From assembly GCF_038967635.1 (NCBI RefSeq), contig NZ_CP152413.1, forward strand, positions 5,708,001-5,772,000: a stretch of DNA of 64,000 nt, in the 5' to 3' direction. The notes under the pieces were generated by a model. The model was given only the letters and a program-made list of their open reading frames with translations, did not search any database and was not told where the DNA came from. A program made the position numbers and the translations under genes. Below are positions 18,706-27,665 of the stretch, piece after piece (the stretch's first letter is position 1; every line of letters starts with the position of its first letter). Source of the stretch: Bradyrhizobium sp. B124. Its GTDB lineage: Bacteria; Pseudomonadota; Alphaproteobacteria; Rhizobiales; Xanthobacteraceae.

Positions 18706-21700
18706 TCCTCGATCCCCAGGCCGCCGGCCGCGGACCATTCCTTGATGCGCGCGAGATCGTCATAGGCGCCGTAACGGTTCGCCCACATCGAGAGGTTCAG
18801 CGAGGTGTAGGCCTGCTGCTCGTCGTCGAAGGCGCGGATCAAGGCTTCCAGCTTGCGCCGCGCGCTGTCGGCGGCCTCATCGGGCGGCTGCGGCGTGTCG
18901 TTGGTCTTGATCTTCAGTTCCAGCGAACGTTGCTCGCCCGGTGGGTTGTTGCCGCTCAGCCTGACATAGACGAGGTCGCCGACCGAAGAGTCCGCCGGAA
19001 TGTCGGCGAAGCCGCCCTCGCGCAGGATCGCGGCTTCCAGCGTGAGCTGCGGCGACAGGCCCATGCGCACCTGCTTGCCGGTCGGCGGCTGGCCGGTCTT
19101 GTAGTCGAGGATCGCAAAGCTGCCGTCGTCGCGCCGCTCGATGCGGTCGGCGCGCGCCGAGAGCACGAATGTCCTGGCATCGTCGAGCGGAATGCCGATC
19201 TCGCCGCGAATCTCGGCCTTGATCGAATCAATATTGCCGCGCCGGGCTCGCTCCCATTCGGCAAACCATGCCGCGATACGCTGGAAGCGCGGCCACCACA
19301 GCGCGCGCGCTTCGGGCCGCTCCATCAGCGGCGCGAAATGCTTGGCCCCGATGTCGCGCAGCGCGCTCTTGATGTCGTCAGGCAGCGCGTCGGCGTAAGT
19401 TTGTGTGAACTCGCCGAGGGATTCGTGGATTGCGGAGCCGCGATCGGCCGCCGACAGCGGCATGTCGACGGGATCGAGCGGATCGAGCTTCAGGATGTAG
19501 CGCGCATAGATCGTGTAGGGATCGCGCAGCCAGTCCTCGATCGCGGTGACCGACATTTTCAGCGGCCGTGCCTCGCGCGGTGGCCGCGGCTCCGGCTGCG
19601 GGATCGGCTGGACTGTATCGGGTCGGTCGAGCTCGGCGGCGTATTGCACGTAAGCTTCGCCGGCCGATGTCGCAGCCTTCCAGCGCGCTTCGCCCGCCAC
19701 CGCCTCTAACCGATGCAGGAAGCGCGAGGCGACCGCCGGCGCGCCGCCGACCTTGGCCGCATGGGTAAGGATCACCTCGTCATGGCCGAGCAGTTGGGTA
19801 AAGTCGTGCGCAGAGAGGCCGATGCGCCGTTCGGGAAGATCGAGCCCGAGCTCGTGCCGCATCGGCCGGCTCAGCCACGGATCGATCCGCGGCGCCGGCG
19901 GCCAGACGCCCTCGACCAGACCGCCGAGGATGACGCGATCCGACTCGGTCAGACGCGCCTCGAGCTGGCCGAAGATGTTGAGTTGCGCGCGCGCCGATTC
20001 CGGCCGCCGCACCATGCGGTCAGCGAATGCGGTCTGGAACACCTCGGGATAGTCTGACAGCGGCGTCATCAGCCCGCTCGGCTGCTGCTTGGCGAGCAGC
20101 TCGTCGAAGGCGGACGCGAGCGACGCGCCGGCGCGCTCCTCGAACACGATGGCGACGCCGTTCTGGTCGGCCGACAGCGCGATCAGCGCCTCGCGATGAC
20201 GCGCGGCCAGCTCGGCGAAATCATAGGGCTTTGACGAGGCCATGCCTTCCAGCGGCGCCAGCGCCGCCTGCAATCTGGCGATCAGGTCCTGGGCCTGGTT
20301 GAGCTCGTTGTCGCGCAGCCGGGCGCGCGGCTCCATGGCGTGCAGCGACGAGGTCTCGCCGCCATGCAGCTTGACGAGCTCGGCGCGGAAACGCACAAAA
20401 TCGCGCGCGAGGCCGTTGGTCGCAGCTTGCGGCCGTGTGCCGCGGAGCAGCGCGATCTCCAGCACCTCGATCGCGCGCTTCAGGGCGCCATGGGCGCCGC
20501 CGAGCCGGAACAGCGGATGCTTGAGCAGAGCGAGCAATGTCGGCGGTTCCAGCCCCTTGGCCGCGGCCCCCGCGGTGAGGCGGGCGAACACGCCGGGTGG
20601 CGTTTCCATCAGCGCATCGCCACCGGAATCGTCGAACTCCAGCTTCCAGCGCGTCAGCGAGGCCATCACGCGGCGTGCCAGCGCGCGATCAGGCGTCACC
20701 AGCGCTGCCGATTTGCCGAGATGCCGTGCCTCGCGCATCGCAACCGCGATCGCCAGCGCCTCCATTTCCGGATTGGGGGCTTCGACCACGGTGAGGTTGG
20801 TCATCCCGGCGGAAATCCGCGCCACGATCTCGGGCCGCTCCAGCCGGTCGTGCCACTGCGCGGTCGCGGTCGAGGGGCGCATCGTCTCCGACACCAGCAC
20901 CTCGCGGCCGAGCGGCGCAGGCTCAGCAAGGCTCTCGACGTCGCGGCGCTTGATCCCGAAGCGGTCGAGCAAGGCGTGCATCGCGAATTGCGGGTGGTTG
21001 GACGAGGGCGGCGTGGTGAACCTGCCGTCGTCGCCGCGTTCGCCGCCGATCGTGTCCCAGGAGTCCTCGTCGAGATCGGTGTCGAGCCCGGGCAGCACCA
21101 CGGCGCCGTTCGGAAGCTTCGCCACCGCGTGGAGGAATTTTGCGGTGGCCGGCATCGAGCCGGTCGAACCAGCCGCAATCACCGGGCCCGTGGGATGCGC
21201 GGTCAGCCGCGTCGCCTCTGCCTCGATCAGGAGATCGCGTCGCGCGGCCGGCTCGATCCGGCCGATCTCCTTGAGGTAGTTCGGCCAGGCGTCGCGCGCG
21301 ATGCGCAGGAAGTCGAGCGAATGCTGCCAGTATTTGTCGAGCTGGTCCGGCACCAGGCGGTCGAGCGCGCGCCAGTCGACGCCGCGCGTTACCATGTCGT
21401 CCATCAGCCGCGCCAGGTCGCCGGCGAGCTGCAGCGTCGAGGCCGGGCCGCCGACCACCAGCGGCGCCGACACCGGCGTCTTCGCCCAGGCCGCGACCAG
21501 ATGCGCCAGCGTCAGCCGGCGCTCGAGCTCGCCGAGTCTCGGCGGGATCTCCAGCGGCGCGGCGCCGCCGACGTCGTCGCCCTGGTCGGCGAAAGCGAGC
21601 TCGTCCTCATCGATCTCGCCGAGCGCGACGATGCGCGGCAGCACCGCGGCGTCGGAATCGAGCACATCGAGGAAGATCTCGCGCGCCAGCCGTCCGGCGC

Positions 21701-21845
21701 GGCGGGTCGGCAGATAGAGCGTGGCGCCGGCGAGTTTCGCCGGATCGTTGCGTGCCTCGAATCCCGCGACCAGCCGGCCATCGACCAGCGCCGAAATGAC
21801 GGTGCGCAGGAACGGCGCAGAGACGGGAACGCTGAAAACGCGCAT
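18699..21845 (-). CDS. addB: Double-strand break repair protein AddB
   Basis: A 1048-residue partner of AddA, of the alphaproteobacterial type. It starts MRVFSVPVSAPFLRTVISALVDG, with LYLPTRRAGRLAREIFLDVL as the degenerate helicase-like N-terminal region. The RecB-family nuclease motif near the C-terminus is LSARADRIERRDDGSFAILDYKTGQPP. In AddAB the two nucleases cut opposite strands and AddB helps recognise Chi. The start at 21845 was chosen by family N-terminus; the frame stays open upstream to 21902. addB and addA overlap and form one unit. Confidence 0.93.
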   Translation of the reverse strand: MRVFSVPVSAPFLRTVISALVDGRLVAGFEARNDPAKLAGATLYLPTRRAGRLAREIFLDVLDSDAAVLPRIVALGEIDEDELAFADQGDDVGGAAPLEIPPRLGELERRLTLAHLVAAWAKTPVSAPLVVGGPASTLQLAGDLARLMDDMVTRGVDWRALDRLVPDQLDKYWQHSLDFLRIARDAWPNYLKEIGRIEPAARRDLLIEAEATRLTAHPTGPVIAAGSTGSMPATAKFLHAVAKLPNGAVVLPGLDTDLDEDSWDTIGGERGDDGRFTTPPSSNHPQFAMHALLDRFGIKRRDVESLAEPAPLGREVLVSETMRPSTATAQWHDRLERPEIVARISAGMTNLTVVEAPNPEMEALAIAVAMREARHLGKSAALVTPDRALARRVMASLTRWKLEFDDSGGDALMETPPGVFARLTAGAAAKGLEPPTLLALLKHPLFRLGGAHGALKRAIEVLEIALLRGTRPQAATNGLARDFVRFRAELVKLHGGETSSLHAMEPRARLRDNELNQAQDLIARLQAALAPLEGMASSKPYDFAELAARHREALIALSADQNGVAIVFEERAGASLASAFDELLAKQQPSGLMTPLSDYPEVFQTAFADRMVRRPESARAQLNIFGQLEARLTESDRVILGGLVEGVWPPAPRIDPWLSRPMRHELGLDLPERRIGLSAHDFTQLLGHDEVILTHAAKVGGAPAVASRFLHRLEAVAGEARWKAATSAGEAYVQYAAELDRPDTVQPIPQPEPRPPREARPLKMSVTAIEDWLRDPYTIYARYILKLDPLDPVDMPLSAADRGSAIHESLGEFTQTYADALPDDIKSALRDIGAKHFAPLMERPEARALWWPRFQRIAAWFAEWERARRGNIDSIKAEIRGEIGIPLDDARTFVLSARADRIERRDDGSFAILDYKTGQPPTGKQVRMGLSPQLTLEAAILREGGFADIPADSSVGDLVYVRLSGNNPPGEQRSLELKIKTNDTPQPPDEAADSARRKLEALIRAFDDEQQAYTSLNLSMWANRYGAYDDLARIKEWSAAGGLGIEEW

Positions 21846-21928
21846 GGGCTGCCTGGTTCGAATCAGGCGCCAATATAGGGAGCGGCGGCCGTCGTTAGCC
21901 ACCCCTGCGGGTCAGCCATCACCGCTGA

Positions 21929-22849
21929 TTATCGCAGCCGGGCGGCGCAGCGATCGACGGCATCCAGGAACCAGCGCAGCGCCGGATCCTCAGCCGCGCG
22001 GACTGTATGGATCAGATCGATCGCGAAGGCAGGGATGTCGATCGGCGGCATCACGACGGCGATCTCGGCGAGATGCGTGAAGCGGCGGGCGACGCGCTCG
22101 GCCATCGTAGCGATCAGATCGGTGCCGGCCACGGCGAAGGGAACGGCCACCACATGGGCAAGCGTCACGGCCACCCGTCGCTTCAGCCGATGGCGCGCCA
22201 GCAGCGCGTCGATCACGCTCGGCAGCCCGTCGCCGCCGGCCGCGGAGAACAGTACATGCGGCAGGGTCGCATAATCTTCCAGGCTGAGCGCCTCTGATCG
22301 GCTTGCGCGCGTGCCATCACGGATGCAGACGAAGCGTTCCTCGAACAGCCGGTGCCGGACACAGCGTGGCGAGCCCGGCAGATGGCCGCCGATCAGCGCA
22401 TCGAGTTCGGCGCGCTCGAGCTTGACCAGGGCCGCCGTCGTGTCAGTCAGCGGGCGCACGGCAAGGTCGATGCCCGGGGCTTCCAAGCGCAACAAGCGGC
22501 TCAGTTCCGGCACCAGAACGAGGTCGCCGTAGTCGGTCGCCGCGATGGTGAAGCGCCTTCGCGCGGTGGCCGGATCGAAGCCCCGATCGGGCGCCAGCGC
22601 GCCCCTGATTTGCCGCAACGCCTCTCCGATCGGCCCGGCCAGTGCCAGTGCCTTTTCGGTCGGCTGCATGCCGGCGCCGGCGCGCAGGAACAGTTCGTCC
22701 GCAAACAGCGCGCGCAGCCTTCGTAGAGCGCTGCTCATCGAGGGCTGGGCGAGGCCAATGCGCTCGGCCGCGCGGGTGACGTGGCGCTCCTCGATCAGCG
22801 CCTCGAAGGCGACCAGCAGGTTGAGATCGACGGCAGCTAAATTCATCAT
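21929..22849 (-). CDS. LysR-family transcriptional regulator
   Basis: A 306-residue LysR regulator. The N-terminal helix-turn-helix (NLAAVDLNLLVAFEALIEERHVTRAAERIGLAQPSMSSALRRLRALFADELFLR) is followed by a substrate-binding domain from about residue 90. The NodD/PcpR-like branch is suggested by FTIAATDYGDLVLVP. It is divergent from the transporter/DUF2891 pair, the normal LysR arrangement, so it probably controls that pair. Together they interrupt an otherwise conserved murU-addB neighbourhood. The ligand is unknown. Confidence 0.9.
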   Translation of the reverse strand: MMNLAAVDLNLLVAFEALIEERHVTRAAERIGLAQPSMSSALRRLRALFADELFLRAGAGMQPTEKALALAGPIGEALRQIRGALAPDRGFDPATARRRFTIAATDYGDLVLVPELSRLLRLEAPGIDLAVRPLTDTTAALVKLERAELDALIGGHLPGSPRCVRHRLFEERFVCIRDGTRASRSEALSLEDYATLPHVLFSAAGGDGLPSVIDALLARHRLKRRVAVTLAHVVAVPFAVAGTDLIATMAERVARRFTHLAEIAVVMPPIDIPAFAIDLIHTVRAAEDPALRWFLDAVDRCAARLR

Positions 22850-22864
22850 AACAATAATGCTTAT
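22848..22864. promoter_or_regulatory. Possible LysR operator between divergent genes
   Basis: ATAA-N9-TTAT forms a short inverted repeat that begins at the lysR start codon, and CTTATAAG (22860-22867) is a perfect palindrome beside it. The AT-rich island stands out in GC-rich surroundings. The arms are short, so the match may be chance. Confidence 0.3.
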
Positions 22865-22937
22865 AAGAACAATCGATTTCAACAATGATTTGCGTGCGCC
22901 TACGGTCGCGACCGACACGACCACGAGGCGAAAAGAC

Positions 22938-23864
22938 TTGGGACGATCATTCGCGAAGCTGATGCCGCGCGGGCCGACCTTGCTGGTCATCGGCGTGCTG
23001 GCCGGGCTGGCTTTCCCGCCCCTCGCGGACGGCGCACGCCCGCTGATGGCGGCGGCGATCTTCGTTCTGGTTCTCGGTACCTTTCTCCAGGTCGACGGCG
23101 CGGCGTTCCGGCGCGCGCTGGGGCGTCCGCTGGTTTCGCTGCTGTTGCCGGCGCTGGCGATGCTGGCCTGTCCGCTTGCGGTCGGCTTCGCGGCGCGCGG
23201 CGCCGGATTTCGGCCGGAGCTGATCGTTGCGCTGGTGCTGTCGGTGTGCGCGCCGCCATCGACCGGCACGGCGGCGGTCGCGCGCATGCTCGGATTCGAC
23301 GCGACCGTTCCGCTGGCCGTGACGTTGCTGTCGATGGCGCTGGCGCCGGTCACGGTTCCGCTGATCGCAGCGGGATTTGCCGGTCTTGCGCTCGATCCGC
23401 TGGCGCTCGCCGCGCGGCTGGCGCTGCTGGTTGTCGGTGCCGGCGCGCTGGCGTTGCTGCTGCGCCGTCAGGCCGCTGCACAATTGGCGCGGCATTCGCG
23501 CATCATCGACGCGCTTGTGCTCGCCTCGCTGCTCGTGTTCGCGATTTCCACCATGGCGGGGGTGCGCACGCAGATCGCAGCGCAGCCGGCCACCGCGCTG
23601 ACTTTGGTGGGCCTTGCCTTCGCCTGCAATCTCGCGCTGCAAGCGCTTGGCGCGCTGCTGACGCCGGGTCCGCTGGCCGAGCGATTGACCACGGGCCTCA
23701 TTCTGAGCAACCGCAACGTCGGATTGGTCTGGTCGGCGATGGGCGCGGCGGTGTCGCCGATGACGGCGCTGTTCTTCGCGGCCACACAGTTTCCGATCTA
23801 TATGATGCCGCGCCTGATCGAGATGCTGGTTCGGCGCGAGCGCAAGGAGAACGCCCCATCATGA
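22938..23864 (+). CDS. Bile acid:sodium symporter (SBF)-like membrane transporter
   Basis: A polytopic membrane protein of about 308 residues with roughly nine to ten hydrophobic segments (for example LLVIGVLAGLAFPPLA, LMAAAIFVLVLGTFL, LLLPALAMLACPLAVGFAA). SVCAPPSTGTAAVARMLG and LILSNRNVGLVWSAMGA resemble the crossover motifs of the bile acid:sodium symporter superfamily. The substrate is unknown. TTG at 22938 has GAGG 9 bp upstream and leaves room for a promoter; ATG at 22857 (335 residues) lacks a ribosome-binding site and nearly abuts lysR, and ATG at 22962 is a third option. Its stop overlaps the DUF2891 start. Confidence 0.7.
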   Translation: MGRSFAKLMPRGPTLLVIGVLAGLAFPPLADGARPLMAAAIFVLVLGTFLQVDGAAFRRALGRPLVSLLLPALAMLACPLAVGFAARGAGFRPELIVALVLSVCAPPSTGTAAVARMLGFDATVPLAVTLLSMALAPVTVPLIAAGFAGLALDPLALAARLALLVVGAGALALLLRRQAAAQLARHSRIIDALVLASLLVFAISTMAGVRTQIAAQPATALTLVGLAFACNLALQALGALLTPGPLAERLTTGLILSNRNVGLVWSAMGAAVSPMTALFFAATQFPIYMMPRLIEMLVRRERKENAPS

Positions 23865-24874
23865 GCGCGACCATCCTGACCGAAGACCTCGCCGTCCGTT
23901 TCGCCCGCATCGCGCTCGGCCATGTCACACGCGAATATCCGAACAAGCCGGATCATGTGCTGGCGGGTCCGCAGGATGCACGCACGCCGCGCGAGCTGCA
24001 TCCGGTGTTCTTCGGCAGCTACGATTGGCACTCCTGCGTCCATAGCTACTGGATGCTCGCCCGGCTGCTGCGCCGCTATCCGGCGTCCGAAGCGGCGGAC
24101 GAGATCCGCGCCTTGTTCGACGCGCAGTTCGTCACGGAGAAGATCGCGGCCGAATGCGCCTATCTCGCAGCCCCGACCGCGCGCGGGTTCAAGCGGCCTT
24201 ACGGTTGGGGCTGGCTCTTGAAGCTTGCGGCAGAGCTCGCGCTGCTCGATGAAACGCAGTGGCGCGAGCAAATCACGCCGCTTGCCGCAATCTTCGCGCA
24301 GCGCTTCCGCGATTTCCTGCCGCTCGCCACCTATCCGGTGCGGGTCGGCACGCACTTCAACACTGCGTTCGGGTTGCGCATGGCCGCCGACTACGCCGCA
24401 GTGACGCAGGACGATGCGCTCAGTGCGCTGTTCCGCGAGACGGCGCTGCGTTGGTACGGAGCCGATCACGATTGCCCCGCCTGGGGTGAGCCCAGCGGCG
24501 ATGATTTCCAGTCGTCGGCGCTGATCGAAGCCGAATGCATGCGTCGGCTGCTGGCGCCCGGCGACTTCCTACCCTGGTTCGACCGCTTCCTGCCTCAGCT
24601 CGCGCAACGCGAACCCGCAACCCTGTTCCGGCCGGCAGCGGTCACCGATCGGTCGGACGGCAAGCTTGCGCATCTCGACGGGCTCAATCTCAGCCGGGCA
24701 TGGTGCTGGCGCGCGCTGGCCGGCGCATTGCCGGAGGGCGATGCGCGGCGCCCGATCCTGCAGGATACGGCGCGAGGCCATCTCGACGCCGGCCTGCCGC
24801 ATATCGCCAGCGACTATATGGGCGAACACTGGCTCGCGAGTTTTGCGGTGCTCGCCATCGACAGCGAAGGCTGA
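23861..24874 (+). CDS. DUF2891 family protein
   Basis: A 337-residue soluble protein of the DUF2891 family. It is rich in conserved Trp, His and Tyr: LHPVFFGSYDWHSCVHSYWML, KRPYGWGWLLKLAAEL, HFNTAFGLRMAADYA, CPAWGEPSGDDFQSSALIEAECM, GLNLSRAWCWRALA, SDYMGEHWLASFAVLA. The spaced helix pairs look like an alpha/alpha-toroid of the kind seen in glycoside hydrolases and lyases, but that is inference. It is translationally coupled to the membrane transporter (ATGA overlap), suggesting it acts on the transported compound. Confidence 0.8.
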   Translation: MSATILTEDLAVRFARIALGHVTREYPNKPDHVLAGPQDARTPRELHPVFFGSYDWHSCVHSYWMLARLLRRYPASEAADEIRALFDAQFVTEKIAAECAYLAAPTARGFKRPYGWGWLLKLAAELALLDETQWREQITPLAAIFAQRFRDFLPLATYPVRVGTHFNTAFGLRMAADYAAVTQDDALSALFRETALRWYGADHDCPAWGEPSGDDFQSSALIEAECMRRLLAPGDFLPWFDRFLPQLAQREPATLFRPAAVTDRSDGKLAHLDGLNLSRAWCWRALAGALPEGDARRPILQDTARGHLDAGLPHIASDYMGEHWLASFAVLAIDSEG

Positions 24875-24886
24875 GGGGGTGGTCGC

Positions 24887-25633
24887 TTACGCGACGCTTT
24901 CCAGGAAAGCTTCTTCCGCGGCCAGGATCGCGTCGGGTGTCCCGACATGCATCCAGACGCCGTCGAGGCGCAGGCCGAACAGCCGCTCCTGCTCGTTGGC
25001 GCGGTCGAACATCTTGGTCAGCGAGAATTCACCGGCGGGGGCGTCGGCGAACAGCGCAGGCGATATGATCGCGGCGCCGGCATAGACGAACGGCACCACC
25101 TGGTTCTCCCGCCGCTTGCGCAGCGCGCCGTCCGGCAACATCGAATAGTCGCCGCGGCCGCTATAGCCGATGCTCGAGGCGGTCGGCGCCATCAGCAGCA
25201 GAATATCCATCCGCGCGGGATCGAAGGTCTCCGCCAGCCGCGCCAGATTGGAGCGCACGCCGTCGATCCACATCGTGTCGGCATTGAGATGGAAGAACGG
25301 CGCATCGCCGAGCAGCGGCAGCGCCTTCACCACCGCGCCGCCGGTGCCGAGCAACTGGTCGCGCTCATCCGAGATGATCACGCGCGGACTGCTGCGGGTC
25401 TTGACGTGCTCGATGATCTGGTCGGGCAGATAATGCACGTTCACGACCGCTTCGCTGACGCCGGCGCCGGCGAGCTTGTCGAGCACATGGTCGAGCAGCG
25501 GTTGACCGGCGACGCTCACCAGCGGCTTCGGCATCGTGTCGGTCAGGGGGCGCATGCGCACGCCGAGGCCCGCAGCGAGCACCATAGCCTTATGGGGAGT
25601 GACGGGCATTTTCCTGATGTTCTCGGTCATCAT
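24887..25633 (-). CDS. murU: Sugar-phosphate nucleotidyltransferase, MurU-like
   Basis: A 248-residue nucleotidyltransferase. The signature is MVLAAGLGVRMRPLTDTMPKPLVSVAGQPLLDHVLD near the N-terminus; HLNADTMWIDG carries the metal-binding Asp and YAGAAIISP and VGTPDAI complete the fold. MurU makes UDP-MurNAc from MurNAc-1-phosphate in cell-wall recycling that bypasses de novo synthesis. The assignment rests on the fold plus the nearby AmgK-like kinase domain (26142-27665), the enzyme that supplies MurNAc-1-P. Methionines at 25630 and 25609 are also possible starts. Confidence 0.8.
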   Translation of the reverse strand: MMTENIRKMPVTPHKAMVLAAGLGVRMRPLTDTMPKPLVSVAGQPLLDHVLDKLAGAGVSEAVVNVHYLPDQIIEHVKTRSSPRVIISDERDQLLGTGGAVVKALPLLGDAPFFHLNADTMWIDGVRSNLARLAETFDPARMDILLLMAPTASSIGYSGRGDYSMLPDGALRKRRENQVVPFVYAGAAIISPALFADAPAGEFSLTKMFDRANEQERLFGLRLDGVWMHVGTPDAILAAEEAFLESVA

Positions 25634-25733
25634 CTCTCGGTGCCGATCATATCACGGCGATTCGGCAAGCGCATCGATCAGACGCCATAGTCACAGGACA
25701 TGACGGCCGTAAGACGGCAATGGCGACGATAGC

Positions 25734-26054
25734 CTAGACGTCGGCAGCCTGCGCGCCGCGTTTGGCAGTTTTCTTCTTCTTGTCGCCTTGTTTGAGGAAG
25801 TTGACGCCGATCTGGTCGCCATTGACCCACGCCAGTTCGCAGCGGCGATAAGCCAATCCTGTTGACGACAGCAGCAGAAAGAACTCCTTCAGGTTCAGGC
25901 CCTCGACCGAGCCGTCGACGGAGAGCTTGGCACCCGTCTCCGACACGTCTTCCATGGTGCAGTCGCGCCGCCAGGTGCCGTCAATGCCCATCATGTGCGC
26001 GGCTATGCCGCGCTCAAACGTGACACGATCGCCCTTGCGTCGTTCCGTCCCCAT
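25734..26054 (-). CDS. PilZ-domain protein, predicted cyclic-di-GMP binder
   Basis: A 106-residue, single-domain PilZ protein. It has both c-di-GMP contacts: RKGDR (RxxxR) at 6-10 and DVSETG (DxSxxG) at 36-41. The barrel follows (LRRCELAWVNGDQIGVNF-like strands) and the tail is Lys-rich (GDKKKKTAKRG). It lies between murU and the tsaE-amgK gene on the same strand, with 87-100 bp gaps, so it may be cotranscribed. Its output target is unknown. Confidence 0.87.
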   Translation of the reverse strand: MGTERRKGDRVTFERGIAAHMMGIDGTWRRDCTMEDVSETGAKLSVDGSVEGLNLKEFFLLLSSTGLAYRRCELAWVNGDQIGVNFLKQGDKKKKTAKRGAQAADV

Positions 26055-26141
26055 CGTGTGGTCCTGCTCCCGATCCGGCCGCGCCCTGGATCACATGCGG
26101 CCTCCGCAACCTTAGGAGACCCAAGGCTAACAACCCGTAAA

Positions 26142-27665
26142 CTACGGTACTGGGGGAGGGACGTTGGCTGTGTACCAGATGCGGAAGGTGGCCAGTGCCG
26201 GATGGGCCAGCGACCGCTCGAGGTAGGTCCAGATCCGCGGCTGGTGCTTCAGATATTGCGGCTTGCCGTCGCGGCGGTTGAGCCGCGCAAAGGTGCCGAG
26301 CAGGCGGGTGTTGCGCTGCGCCGACATGATCGCATAGAGCTCGGCGAAGCCTGCGGGATCGAAGCTCTCGTCGGTGGCGCGCCGCGCCTTGATGTAGCGG
26401 GTCAGGAGCGACAGTTCGAGCTGCTCGGGCACGTCGATCCGCGCATCCTGCAGCAGCGACACCACGTCATAGGCCGCAGGGCCGAGCAGTGCGTCCTGGA
26501 AGTCGATGATGCCGACGCGCAGGATGCCGGTGCGCTCGGCAAGCCAGATGATGTTGGGCGAATGGAAGTCGCGGATCACCCAGGTCTGCGGCGCCGCGGC
26601 GGGCTTCTGCAGAAGGCCGCGCCACATCCCGAGGAAGTCGGTGCGGAGCTCATCGTCCGGCTGCACGCCGCGGTCGGGCAGGTACCATTCCAGCATCAGC
26701 CCGATCTCGATCAGCCAGGCGTCGATATCGAACACGGGGATGTCGTAGCTCTCGTCTGGTGTCACCGGCAGCGTATCGGGCAGCGCCTCGCGATGCAGCG
26801 CCGCCAGCATGTCGACGGCGGCCTCGTAACGCTCGGCGATCGGCTGCGGCGGATCGCCCTCGATCACGCCTTCGGCGCCGAGATCCTCGGTGATCAGGAA
26901 GCCGGATTCGAGATCGATGTGGCGGATCGCGGGAGCGGAGAAGCCGTGCTTGCGCAGGCCGTTTCCGATGGCGACGAACGGCCTGACGTCTTCGGCGAGA
27001 TGCACCGCTGCACTGTAGGACCGGCCGTTGTAGATCGCCGGGCCGTCGGGGCGGCGCGGCGAGTTCATCAGGATGACGCTGCCGTCGTCGTTGCGCAGCC
27101 GCGCATAGGAGCGCGTCGAGGCGTCGCCCGGCATGCGCTCGCGCCGGGCGTTGAGGAAGCCGCCGTGCTCGAGGAACTGGCGCAGCTCGTTGAGCCGCGC
27201 AACCTTCGCAGCGCCTTTGCCATGGCCGGTGATCTCGGCGGCGCGTGCAGCCGACCCGAGCGCCGGGCGGTGGCTGAACGCGATGTCGATGCGGTCGGAG
27301 GGCATGGCGTCCGGCGCGCGTTCCGGCCACTCGATCAGCGCCACGATGTCGTCGGGCAATGGCGACAGCCCGATCTCCTCGAGCTCGCTGGCATCGTTGA
27401 TGCGGTAGAGGTCGGCATGAACCAGCGGAAACGACGGCAGTTCGTAAGTCTGCGCCAGCGTGAAGGTCGGGCTCGGCACTTCCAGCGTCTCGTCCGTGGC
27501 GAGATAGCGGATCAGCGCGCGGGCGGCCGCGGTCTTGCCGGCGCCGAGGTCACCCGACAGCGTGATGACGTCGCCGGCGCCGATCAGGAGCGCGAGGTCG
27601 GCCATCAGCTCGGCCGTCGCGGTTTCGTTCGCGAGCGCCACCGAGAATGTCGAGGTCGCCGTCAT
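26142..27665 (-). CDS. TsaE-AmgK fusion: t6A ATPase plus amino-sugar anomeric kinase
   Basis: A 507-residue two-domain protein. Residues 1-150 are TsaE, the ATPase needed for N6-threonylcarbamoyladenosine on tRNA: Walker A GDLGAGKT at 38-45, PSPTFTLAQTY and HADLYRI. Residues about 165-500 are an aminoglycoside-phosphotransferase-fold kinase, with GDASTRSYARL at its glycine-rich loop, WVIRDFHSPNIIW as catalytic loop and IIDFQDA as the metal-binding Asp. The best fit is AmgK, the MurNAc/GlcNAc anomeric kinase that feeds MurU. TsaE is normally a separate protein of about 150 residues. Its ATG overlaps the divL stop (ATGA), so it is coupled to divL. Confidence 0.87.
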   Translation of the reverse strand: MTATSTFSVALANETATAELMADLALLIGAGDVITLSGDLGAGKTAAARALIRYLATDETLEVPSPTFTLAQTYELPSFPLVHADLYRINDASELEEIGLSPLPDDIVALIEWPERAPDAMPSDRIDIAFSHRPALGSAARAAEITGHGKGAAKVARLNELRQFLEHGGFLNARRERMPGDASTRSYARLRNDDGSVILMNSPRRPDGPAIYNGRSYSAAVHLAEDVRPFVAIGNGLRKHGFSAPAIRHIDLESGFLITEDLGAEGVIEGDPPQPIAERYEAAVDMLAALHREALPDTLPVTPDESYDIPVFDIDAWLIEIGLMLEWYLPDRGVQPDDELRTDFLGMWRGLLQKPAAAPQTWVIRDFHSPNIIWLAERTGILRVGIIDFQDALLGPAAYDVVSLLQDARIDVPEQLELSLLTRYIKARRATDESFDPAGFAELYAIMSAQRNTRLLGTFARLNRRDGKPQYLKHQPRIWTYLERSLAHPALATFRIWYTANVPPPVP

